The notes beneath the pieces are model-generated. The model did not search any database and was not told where the DNA came from. It saw only the letters and a list, made by a program, of their open reading frames with translations. Both the position numbers and the translations under genes were made by a program. From Glycocaulis sp051859565 (lineage in GTDB: Bacteria; Pseudomonadota; Alphaproteobacteria; Caulobacterales; Maricaulaceae), in contig NZ_JBHYFK010000007.1 in the NCBI RefSeq assembly GCF_051859565.1, forward strand, positions 124,001 to 188,000: a DNA stretch of 64,000 bases, given 5' to 3'. Of this stretch, positions 14,861 to 22,164 are shown one piece after another; the stretch's first letter is position 1, and every line of letters begins with the position of its first letter.

Positions 14861-16111
14861 CTAATGGTCTTTCAGGGAGCGCCCCTTGATGACCGCCGAG
14901 GGGCCAAATCTGGCTCGGGCCTTGTCCATGGCGCGCTCGGCAGCGGCGCGCTTCGGCCCGTCCGGATCCAGAAGGTCGCGCGCATCGCCCGTGGCCGGTT
15001 CCAGATCGCTGAAACCTATGCCGATAAGCCGGTAGCGTGGGCCTTGCGCCTCCGCGCGCAATAGCTCGCGGCCGGTGCGAAACAGCGTGTCGGCCAGCTG
15101 GGCGGGCTGGTTGAGCGTGCGCCGCCGCGTCAGGGATTTGAAGCTGTCCGTCTTCAGTTTCAGCATGACGACGCGGCCAGCAATGCCTTGCGCCTTCATC
15201 CGGTCGGCCACCTTCACGCATAGCGGCCAGAGACGTTTTTCCAGCTCGTCATGGCTTGCGACATCATCAAAGAAGGTGGTTTCGGCTGACACGCTCTTGC
15301 GTTCGCCATCGCGGGCCACCGGGCGGTCGTCTATGCCTTGCGCCAGCCGCCAGAGCCGCGCGCCCGACGGCCCGTGACGGCGCACCAGCGCATCCTCGCC
15401 GCGCGCAATGACGTCTCCGAGCGTCTTCAGCCCGTCCCGGTTCAGCGTCGCCGCGAAGGCCGGGCCGACGCCAAACACGCTCTGCACCGGGCGTGGGCGC
15501 AGGAAGTCTGCCGCCTCAGCCCGTCCTATCACCGAAAATCCGTCCGGCTTGTCGAGCTCGGATGCCGTCTTGGCGAGAAACTTGTTGTAGCTGAGGCCCA
15601 CCGACACCGTGACGCCCACCTCCGACTTGATGCGCGCCGCCAGCTTCATCAGCGTGAGAGCGGGCGAAGCTCCGTGCAGGCGCTGCGTGCCGGTGAGGTC
15701 CAGAAACGCCTCGTCAATGGAGAGCGGCTCCACAGCCGGGGTTACGTCCTCCATCATCTGGCGGATGCGCTTGCCTTCGGCTGCATAGAGGCTCATGCGC
15801 GGGCGGATCACCACCGCATCGGGGCAGGCTTTGAGTGCCTTGAACATGGGCATGGCCGAGCGCACGCCGTGTAGCCTTGCCACATAGCAGGCGGTGGCCA
15901 CCACGCCGCGCTTGCCGCCGCCAATAATGACCGGCTGGTTGGCCAGCGACGGATCATCGCGCTTCTCAATGGAGGCATAGAAGGCATCGCAGTCGATATG
16001 GGCGATCGAGAGGGTTTCCAGCTCGTCATGGACGAACACCTTGCGCGAGCCGCACGCCCCGCATCGCGGCAGCGTTGATGGTGCAAAACAGGTGCGGCAA
16101 TACCCGGTCAT
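14861..16111 (-). CDS. dinB: DNA polymerase IV with N-terminal zinc ribbon
   Basis: A 416-residue Y-family translesion polymerase. Catalytic motifs are IAHIDCDAFYASIEKRDDPS, then VEPLSIDEAFLDLTGT with the SIDEA signature. Little-finger sequence follows after residue 240. Residues 5-20 add a CxxC-x8-CxxC zinc ribbon (CRTCF and CGAC), absent from E. coli DinB. Start choice: the ATG at 16111 forms TAATG with the stop of the ROK kinase gene and has GGAAG 4 bp upstream; an ATG six codons earlier has no visible ribosome-binding site. No LexA-type box was identified, and coupling to the kinase gene suggests read-through expression. Confidence 0.92.
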   Translation of the reverse strand: MTGYCRTCFAPSTLPRCGACGSRKVFVHDELETLSIAHIDCDAFYASIEKRDDPSLANQPVIIGGGKRGVVATACYVARLHGVRSAMPMFKALKACPDAVVIRPRMSLYAAEGKRIRQMMEDVTPAVEPLSIDEAFLDLTGTQRLHGASPALTLMKLAARIKSEVGVTVSVGLSYNKFLAKTASELDKPDGFSVIGRAEAADFLRPRPVQSVFGVGPAFAATLNRDGLKTLGDVIARGEDALVRRHGPSGARLWRLAQGIDDRPVARDGERKSVSAETTFFDDVASHDELEKRLWPLCVKVADRMKAQGIAGRVVMLKLKTDSFKSLTRRRTLNQPAQLADTLFRTGRELLRAEAQGPRYRLIGIGFSDLEPATGDARDLLDPDGPKRAAAERAMDKARARFGPSAVIKGRSLKDH

Positions 16112-17016
16112 TACGCTTCCATTGGCCATAGCCAGGCAGCCCCGCGCACACCGGAGGAGTCGCCGTGCCGGTTCACCACGACGCGTGTGCGGAACTCGTC
16201 GGAGAAGACATGCGGGGCGAGGCGGGTTTCCAGATCGGCGGCGAGGCCGGGCAGGTTCGACAGTCCGCCGCCCAGTACGATCACATCCGGATCGATTATA
16301 TTGACGATGGTGGAGAGCGAGCGCGCCAGCCGGTCAGCGTGACGGGCGAGCGTGGCAGCTGCTTTCACGTCGCCTTCGGCGGCCTTTGTTGCAATCTGGT
16401 CGGCTGTAAGGCTTTCGCCTGTCACTCGCTGGTGGTCGCGTGCCAGCGCCGGGCCGGAACACCAGCTCTCCACGCAGCCAAGGCGGCCGCATCCGCATCG
16501 GGGTCCGGGAATCTCGTCCGTTGAAGGGCGGGGCAGGGAGGTGTGCCCCCATTCACCGGCAATAAGACCGCCGCCATGGTGGAGGCGTCCGCCGATGACG
16601 ATGCCGCCGCCTACCCCTGTGCCCGCGATCACGCCGAATACGCAATGCACGCCTGCGCCTGCGCCATCCGTGGCTTCGGACAGGGCAAAGCAGTTGGCGT
16701 CATTGGCGCAGCGCACGTCCTGTCCCAGCGCGTCTGACAGATCACGCTGCAGGGGCTGGCCATTTAGATGCGAGGAGTTGGCATTGCGCACCAGCCCGGT
16801 GCGCGGATTGACCGAGCCGGGATGGCCGATGCCAACGCTTGCGGGCGTGCCGCCCGCCAGCTGGCGGACTTCGGCGACGAGATCGCGAATCAGTTCCACG
16901 CCGAGGCGGTAAGTGGACTGCGACGGCTTGCGGATGCGGGCCAGAATGGTGCCGTCAGCGCCCAGCGCGATGGCTTCTGTCTTGGTGCCGCCCAGATCAA
17001 CGCCGATGCGGATCAT
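16111..17016 (-). CDS. ROK-family sugar kinase, fructokinase (Mak)-like
   Basis: A 301-residue ROK kinase. ATP-binding IGVDLGGTKTEAIALG lies at the N-terminus, NANSSHLNGQPLQRDLSDAL and CANDANCFALSEATDGAGAG form the sugar site with catalytic Asp, IAGTGVGGG follows, EWGHTSLP precedes the zinc-binding CGCGRLGCVESW, and VIVLGGGLSNL closes the second ATP lobe. The sequence resembles E. coli Mak (manno/fructokinase) more than NagK or glucokinase. Start chosen at MIRIGVD because AGGGG lies 8 bp upstream; an earlier ATG (17037) has none. dinB follows with a one-base overlap. Confidence 0.85.
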   Translation of the reverse strand: MIRIGVDLGGTKTEAIALGADGTILARIRKPSQSTYRLGVELIRDLVAEVRQLAGGTPASVGIGHPGSVNPRTGLVRNANSSHLNGQPLQRDLSDALGQDVRCANDANCFALSEATDGAGAGVHCVFGVIAGTGVGGGIVIGGRLHHGGGLIAGEWGHTSLPRPSTDEIPGPRCGCGRLGCVESWCSGPALARDHQRVTGESLTADQIATKAAEGDVKAAATLARHADRLARSLSTIVNIIDPDVIVLGGGLSNLPGLAADLETRLAPHVFSDEFRTRVVVNRHGDSSGVRGAAWLWPMEA

Positions 17017-17193
17017 GCGGAATCCCCTGCCAGTCATGGTGTGGCCACGTTCTTATCTTGTTCCTTACCGGGTTCCTAGCGCGCGACTCATCGTTGATTA
17101 AGGAAAATGGTGTCTACTCGGCAGTGGATGGAAAAAGGTCCACGCCAAAGGCGGGGCAAACGGGGGAAGCACGCGGTCGCCATGCTGCAGGTC

Positions 17194-17559
17194 ATGTCCA
17201 AAAAAGTTCTGATCGTTGAAGATAACGAGCTGAACATGAAGTTATTTCATGATCTGCTCGAGGCCCACGGCTACGAGACCCTCCAGACCCGGGAGGGCCT
17301 GAAGGCCATTGATATCGCGCGCGAGCACCGCCCCGATCTCATCCTGATGGACATCCAGTTGCCGGAAGTGTCCGGGCTGGACGTCACCAAATGGCTCAAG
17401 AGCGATGAAGACCTCTCCGGTATCCCGGTCGTGGCCGTCACCGCCTTTGCCATGAAGGGTGATGAGGAGCGCATCCGCGAGGGCGGGTGTGAGGGCTATC
17501 TCTCCAAACCCATCACGGTGACGAGCTTTATCGAGACAATCCGGAAATTTATCGGATAG
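17194..17559 (+). CDS. divK: single-domain response regulator DivK
   Basis: A 121-residue stand-alone receiver domain. KKVLIVEDNELNMKLFHDLL, the phospho-acceptor in DLILMDIQLPEVSGLDVTKW (Asp of LMDIQ), the switch threonine in VAVTAFAMKGDEERIREGG and the lysine in YLSKPI are all present and nearly match Caulobacter DivK. In that system DivJ and PleC set DivK phosphorylation, which acts through DivL-CckA to lower CtrA activity and control asymmetric division. Start at MSKKVL is preferred over upstream in-frame ATG/GTG codons because it fits the domain start. pleD follows after 15 bp, the conserved arrangement. Confidence 0.95.
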   Translation: MSKKVLIVEDNELNMKLFHDLLEAHGYETLQTREGLKAIDIAREHRPDLILMDIQLPEVSGLDVTKWLKSDEDLSGIPVVAVTAFAMKGDEERIREGGCEGYLSKPITVTSFIETIRKFIG

Positions 17560-17574
17560 GGAGGCGCCAGACCC

Positions 17575-18936
17575 ATGAGTGCGCGCATCCTCGTAGTCGA
17601 TGATATCGAGACCAACAGGCGCTTGCTGGAAGCGCGCCTGTCGGCTGAGTATTTTGATGTCGTGCTGGCATCTTCCGGGCTTGAGTGCCTGGAAAAGGCG
17701 CGCGACACCATGCCGGACATGATCCTTCTGGACATCATGATGCCAGGCATGGACGGGTTTGAAACCTGCCGCCGCCTGAAAGCTGATGCCGCGACACGGC
17801 ATATCCCCGTCATCATGGTAACGGCGCTGGATCAGCGCGAGGACCGGGTGAAGGGGCTGGAAGCTGGCGCGGACGAGTTCCTCACCAAGCCGGTCAACGA
17901 CGTTGCCCTGTTTGCCCGCGTGCGCTCGCTCCTGCGCCTGAAGGAAGTGCTCGACGAGCTGCGCCTGCGCCATGAGGGCGCGCTGGCCGATGATGGCGTC
18001 GAGGACGGTGATCTGGACGGTCCGGCGATTGTTATCGTGGCCGCTGGCGATGATATTGCCGCCGAGCGCCTGTCTGCCAAACTGCCCAAGGGATTTGCGC
18101 CGCGCCCGATTGGCGATCCGGCAGGCGTGGTCAAGGCCGCACGCGCCGGTGCCGAGCTGGTGCTGATCGATCTGGCGACGGCAAAGTTTGATGCCTTGCG
18201 GGTCTGTGCGCGCATCCGCTCCGACGCTGTAACCCGGCACACGCCGATTATCTGTGTTGTTGATCCCGATACGCCGCAGGACATGGTCCGCGCGCTGGAT
18301 CTGGGGGTTAGCGATGTGGTGACGCGCCCGGTTGATCCCGGCGAGCTTGCCGCACGCCTTAATACCCAGCTGAAGCGCAAGCGCTATGCCGAGCAGCTTC
18401 GCGAGCGTCTGGAAGAGAGCCTGGAAATGGCGGTCATTGATCCGCTGACCGGGCTTTATAATCGCCGCTATATGGGCTCACGCCTGCGTCAGGCTGTCGA
18501 TGCCTGGGAGGCCGCCGCCGAGACGGTGTCGGTCATCCTGTTTGACATCGACCATTTCAAGCGCATCAACGACACTTGGGGCCACCAGGCCGGAGATGAG
18601 GTGCTGCGCGCCTTCACCGAACGCATGAACGCCCAGCTGCGCGCGCTCGACATTGCCGGGCGTCATGGCGGCGAGGAATTCATGGTCGTGCTCTCCGGTG
18701 CGACCCAGAGGGAAGCGGTGGAAGCCGCCGAGCGGGTGCGGGCAGCGATCGCGCGTACCCCCTTCCGTCTGGCGAATGCGGGAATCACAGTGGATGTGAC
18801 AACCAGTGCCGGCGTGGCCGAGATCATGCATGGCGATACGCCAGAGCGTCTGGTCGCGCGCGCCGATGCCGCGCTCTATCAAGCCAAGGCGTCCGGTCGC
18901 AATCAGGTGATGGCGGCACAGAAAAAGGCCGCGTGA
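17575..18936 (+). CDS. pleD: diguanylate cyclase response regulator PleD
   Basis: A 453-residue protein with receiver domain 1 (residues about 3-120, phospho-acceptor in MILLDIMMPGMDGF), a degenerate adaptor receiver domain 2 (about 140-270) and a GGDEF domain (about 285-450). The active site reads HGGEEF and metal-binding FDIDHFKRINDTWGHQAGDE is intact, so it should make cyclic di-GMP from two GTP. In Caulobacter PleD localises to the stalked pole and drives the swarmer-to-stalked transition. It is transcribed with divK. Its TGA stop lies inside the hairpin that terminates the convergent rpmG gene. Confidence 0.95.
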   Translation: MSARILVVDDIETNRRLLEARLSAEYFDVVLASSGLECLEKARDTMPDMILLDIMMPGMDGFETCRRLKADAATRHIPVIMVTALDQREDRVKGLEAGADEFLTKPVNDVALFARVRSLLRLKEVLDELRLRHEGALADDGVEDGDLDGPAIVIVAAGDDIAAERLSAKLPKGFAPRPIGDPAGVVKAARAGAELVLIDLATAKFDALRVCARIRSDAVTRHTPIICVVDPDTPQDMVRALDLGVSDVVTRPVDPGELAARLNTQLKRKRYAEQLRERLEESLEMAVIDPLTGLYNRRYMGSRLRQAVDAWEAAAETVSVILFDIDHFKRINDTWGHQAGDEVLRAFTERMNAQLRALDIAGRHGGEEFMVVLSGATQREAVEAAERVRAAIARTPFRLANAGITVDVTTSAGVAEIMHGDTPERLVARADAALYQAKASGRNQVMAAQKKAA

Positions 18937-18951
18937 CGATCACGCGGCCTT
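18921..18951 (-). terminator. rpmG terminator overlapping the pleD stop
   Basis: AAGGCCGCGTGA and TCACGCGGCCTT form a perfect 12-bp stem with a 3-nt loop at 18925-18951. On the minus strand it is followed by TTTTT, giving a canonical terminator for rpmG; on the plus strand the tail is only TTCCTC. The pleD stop codon (18934-18936) is part of the stem. Confidence 0.8.
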
Positions 18952-18983
18952 CCTCAAATCGGCAGATGCGGTAAGGGGCAGAT

Positions 18984-19151
18984 CTACTTGATCTTGCCTT
19001 CCTTGAACTCGACATGCTTGCGCGCGACCGGATCGTACTTTTTCAGCACGAGTTTCTCGGTCATGGTACGCGCGTTTTTCTTGGTCACGTAGAAGTAACC
19101 CGTGCCAGCCGTCGAATTGAGGCGGATCTTGATGGTTGTCGGCTTGGCCAT
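18984..19151 (-). CDS. rpmG: 50S ribosomal protein L33
   Basis: A 55-residue protein, exactly the usual L33 length: MAKPTTIKIRLNSTAGTGYF, then YVTKKNARTMTEKLVLKKYD, PVARKHVEFKEGKIK. It is the cysteine-free form of L33. It is found by reading the minus strand between pleD and the next small gene, and it is convergent with pleD. L33 is a small component of the large subunit near the E site. Location next to pleD is conserved in Caulobacter-type genomes. Confidence 0.97.
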   Translation of the reverse strand: MAKPTTIKIRLNSTAGTGYFYVTKKNARTMTEKLVLKKYDPVARKHVEFKEGKIK

Positions 19152-19380
19152 GTCACTCACCTGAAACTGGATTGCCGCGCCAGACCGGACCTGACGCTTC
19201 GCGAGCGCGCGAAAATACGCATGTTCGTATGGGTGTCAATGGCGGTGATGCGTTCAGCTCCGCCAGCTCATGGACACGATTGCGGGAAAAAGTGACTGAA
19301 AGCCAATGAAGCCGTATACTCTGTTTTCGGCGTTGATCCCGCGAATGGGTTGTTGACGTCGTGCGCCCAGGACTAGGTTT

Positions 19381-19606
19381 ATGGCAGACAACGTTACAAA
19401 CGAGCTTTTGCTTGAACACCTGAAGGCGCTGCGAACCCAAGTGGGACCGCTGCAGAACGATATGTCCGATGTGAAGATCAGCCTTACTAGCCTGCGTCAG
19501 CACCTGACCGCGTTCATGTCCACCGATGCCGCACATGAAGGCGCGCTGGCGTCTTCAGGCACGCCTTAATCGCATCGAACGTCGGCTGGAAATCTCCGAA
19601 ACCTGA
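19381..19606 (+). pseudogene. small coiled-coil protein gene, apparent +1 frameshift
   Basis: As read, an ATG at 19381 gives 62 residues (MADNVTNELLLEHLKALRTQ ... GALASSGTP) stopping at 19569. Skipping one G near 19549 and reading the next frame continues RLQARLNRIERRLEISET to a TGA at 19604-19606. The rejoined 75-residue product has a charged heptad-like pattern and the RIERRLE ending seen in short alphaproteobacterial coiled-coil proteins that begin with a similar TNELLxxxLK segment. So either the base is an extra G in this strain or assembly, or the gene is a recent pseudogene. The function of that small family is unknown to me. Confidence 0.6.
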
Positions 19607-19619
19607 TCACAAGCCGGGT

Positions 19620-20786
19620 TCAGCGTCGCCAGTTTCTCAGCGCAATCGGCAGATAGATTGCCGCAATCACGCTGAGTGCGAGCAGGAAGCCGTGCGGGTT
19701 GATCCAGTCCATGGCGAGGCCGCCCAGTGGCGGCCCGAACAATGATCCCGAACCGTAGGCGAAGATGAAGGCCGCATTTGCTGCCGCCAGCTGGCCTGCC
19801 TGAACCCGCTCGCCGATCACGGACAACCCGACTGTGTAGTAGGCGCTGGCAAGGCCGACATAGAGGAAGATGAGCGGGAAGAGGGCAAAGCCGAACCCGC
19901 TCGACGCGATGATGAGCAGCGGTATGGCAACCGCGCCGCCGGTAATCAGCGCCAGTGTACGCATGCGTCCTGCCCGGTCGGCAAAATTGCCGATGGGGAT
20001 CTGCATGCAGAGCGCCCCCAGCGCGCCAGTGGTCATCAGCAGGCCCACCATCACGGTCGTCAGGCCTATCCGGTCGCCATAGACGGGCATGAGGGCAAAG
20101 AAGCTGTTCTCCAGCGCCCCGAACAGGAAACCGGCAAGAATCGCCGCCGGAGCAAGGCGCGCCGTGGTGAGCATGGCCAGCGGGCTGCCCTCATCCCGGC
20201 TGGGCGGTATCAGGCCCGGACCGCGCAGGAACACAACCGGCAATACGCCCGCCGCATAGATCGCCGCTCCGGCTATCCAGGGCGCCCAGCCTTCTGCGCC
20301 CAGCAGCGCCAGCAGCAGCCCGCCAGAGCCGAACCCTGCTGACAATACGGTCGCATACACCGCCAGCAAGGAGGCACGCCGTTCGGGCTTTGCCAGCTGG
20401 TTGATCCATGTCTCGCTGGCGATGAAGACGATGGTGACAGCAATGCCGATAACAAAGCGCGTGCCAAACCATACCCAGACATCGCGCACGGCTGGAAACA
20501 CCAGAATGCCAAGCGCGATAACCGCCAGGCTGGTGGCCAGCAGCGCGCGCGGGCTGATGCGCGTGAAAAGGCCCGGGATGAAGGGGGTCGCCAGAATCAT
20601 GGCCAGCGCGGCGGCGGCGGCGTTGACACCTGCTTGCGCGCCAGAACCCGTCATCGCTTCCAGATTGAGCGAAATGAGCGGCATGAGCAGGCCGAAGCCG
20701 CACCCGGCCAGCCCTCCGCACATGATCGCCACGAAGAGCGAACGGGTGCGCGCGTGAGTGTCGCTGATGAGGAATGAGAGAGCCAT
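19620..20786 (-). CDS. MFS transporter
   Basis: A 388-residue major facilitator with about 12 hydrophobic segments. It starts with LFVAIMCGGLAGCGFGLLMP and has TRFVIGIAVTIVFIASETWI in the N-half and GLLMTTGALGALCMQIPIGN with FADRAGRMRT (MFS loop motif) in the C-half. The layout resembles the YcaD/UMF-like group of small MFS exporters. The substrate is not deducible. It heads away from rpmG and lies downstream of the Nudix pair on the same strand after a gap of only 9 bp, so co-transcription with them is possible. Confidence 0.85.
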   Translation of the reverse strand: MALSFLISDTHARTRSLFVAIMCGGLAGCGFGLLMPLISLNLEAMTGSGAQAGVNAAAAALAMILATPFIPGLFTRISPRALLATSLAVIALGILVFPAVRDVWVWFGTRFVIGIAVTIVFIASETWINQLAKPERRASLLAVYATVLSAGFGSGGLLLALLGAEGWAPWIAGAAIYAAGVLPVVFLRGPGLIPPSRDEGSPLAMLTTARLAPAAILAGFLFGALENSFFALMPVYGDRIGLTTVMVGLLMTTGALGALCMQIPIGNFADRAGRMRTLALITGGAVAIPLLIIASSGFGFALFPLIFLYVGLASAYYTVGLSVIGERVQAGQLAAANAAFIFAYGSGSLFGPPLGGLAMDWINPHGFLLALSVIAAIYLPIALRNWRR

Positions 20787-20795
20787 GGGGCCAGT

Positions 20796-21428
20796 CTATA
20801 GCCGGGTCGTAAGCAGCCGTCCCGCCAGTTTTCGCACATGCATCGGCCTGATGATCACGCCGGATGCCGCAGCCCGCGCAAGCGGTATGAAAGGGGCAAG
20901 CCCGGCAAGGCCCAGACGTGCCTCTAAGGCCTCTTCCTCAACCCAGATGGCCCGTCCGCCGGGTGCCACGGGAAAGAGTGCCTGCACGGCGCGCGAGGCG
21001 GCAATGGCAAACAGGCGCACATGCCAGCGGCCACCACCCGGCAGGGCGAGCATGCTTCGGCCCAGATAGATGAGGCTGTGCCGGTCAGGGGCGAGGCCGT
21101 GGCGCGCTGCGCGTCCCCACAGGCCCGGCTGCGGCGTCAGCGCTACGGCATGGTGCGCGGGAGAGGCGAACAGCACGCCCAGCTGTGCATGCGCCGCGCT
21201 TAACGCCGTGTCGGTGAATGCACGGGCAGGCAGGCTGCGAACACCAAGGGCGCGTGACGATATATCGGGGTCATCGCCCACATTGACGGCGGCACGCGCG
21301 CTCACTGGCGAAAACGCCAGCGGCAGCGCGTCTGGCACGGCGGGCAGGGCGAAGCGGCCTGTGGCGCTGTCGACGACAAAAATACCGGCTGCAGGGCGCG
21401 CACGCTGCTTCTGGCGCGGCGCGCTCAT
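20796..21428 (-). CDS. uncharacterised protein, possible degenerate Nudix paralogue
   Basis: A 210-residue protein not recognised by name. Its order of short blocks parallels that of the Nudix hydrolase encoded just upstream: LGVLF against TGLLI, then W, GLAP, an L-x-RS/RA segment, PG, R, F and AS-x-AV (here HGLAPDRHSLIYLGRSM and LFAIAASRAV; there LAGLAPAAAPLDLVARAI and WFFRASEEAV), then IWVEEE against RWVSLE. It lacks the GG and RETAEETG residues of the Nudix box, so it would be non-catalytic if the relationship is real. The ATG overlaps the Nudix stop by 4 bp. The homology is my inference from reading, not from a search. Confidence 0.6.
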   Translation of the reverse strand: MSAPRQKQRARPAAGIFVVDSATGRFALPAVPDALPLAFSPVSARAAVNVGDDPDISSRALGVRSLPARAFTDTALSAAHAQLGVLFASPAHHAVALTPQPGLWGRAARHGLAPDRHSLIYLGRSMLALPGGGRWHVRLFAIAASRAVQALFPVAPGGRAIWVEEEALEARLGLAGLAPFIPLARAAASGVIIRPMHVRKLAGRLLTTRL

Positions 21429-22150
21429 AGCTCGTCGACGCGCGGACCTTTCGGCGTCACGCGCGCGCAGCGTACCGGGGCAGGGCCCTTCATGTGGCCA
21501 GCCAGCTCGGCCAGAACGAAGCGGGTGATGATGGGCAGGTCCAGCGTGCCGGTATCCTCCAGGGATACCCAGCGTAAATCTTCCAGCTCCGCAGCCAGAA
21601 AATCATCGGTGCGTCCGGTAACGGCCTCTTCCGATGCGCGGAAGAACCAGGCGTCAAACCGGCGCGGACGGCCGGGCGGTGTGATGGCGCGCGCCACCAG
21701 GTCCAGCGGCGCGGCGGCCGGAGCGAGCCCGGCCAGCGCGAAGGGTTTCCATTGCGGGCCCGCCCGTGCAATGGGCGCGCTTTCGCCGATCAGAAGGCCG
21801 GTCTCTTCTGCCGTCTCGCGAATGGCTGCGGCTGCGGCCGCGCGGGCCCTGCGCTCTGTCATGCAGCGGGTCAGCACGTCTAGCACGGGTTCCGCCGGTT
21901 CACTGGCCAGCGGCGCGTAGCCGTCCGTCCGGTCTACGCGTCCACCGGGAAATACGTATTTGCGCGGCATGAAGACATGCTCGCCCGAACGCCGGCCGAA
22001 CAGGATTTCGGTCGTTCCGTTGGCACGCTCGCGCGTGAGGATCAGGGAAGCGGCCAGCGCTGGCCTGCGCACGGAAGGGTGCGGTTTCACGCCGGGGCGT
22101 TCATTGCCTTCCGAATGGCGCGTCGGGTCGAAAGGATTGTCTTTAGCCAC
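21425..22150 (-). CDS. Nudix hydrolase with split Nudix box
   Basis: A 241-residue Nudix protein. The box is split by about 40 residues: YVFPGGRVDRTDGYAPLASE, then AAIRETAEETGLLI with the REtaEEtG metal-binding core. Insertions at this point are typical of NUDT19-type CoA diphosphatases, so a nucleoside-diphosphate-linked substrate such as CoA is plausible but not shown. The later RRFDAWFFRASEEAV and LRWVSLEDTG strands complete the fold. It lies 14 bp after rnr and overlaps the next gene by 4 bp, within the topA-rnr transcription unit. Confidence 0.85.
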   Translation of the reverse strand: MAKDNPFDPTRHSEGNERPGVKPHPSVRRPALAASLILTRERANGTTEILFGRRSGEHVFMPRKYVFPGGRVDRTDGYAPLASEPAEPVLDVLTRCMTERRARAAAAAAIRETAEETGLLIGESAPIARAGPQWKPFALAGLAPAAAPLDLVARAITPPGRPRRFDAWFFRASEEAVTGRTDDFLAAELEDLRWVSLEDTGTLDLPIITRFVLAELAGHMKGPAPVRCARVTPKGPRVDEL

Positions 22151-22164
22151 GTTTTTTAAGGTCT

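Noticed and set aside
17090..17105. CtrA box before divK (GATTAAGG)
   Set aside because: Only one TTAA half-site is present; the partner half at N7 is absent.
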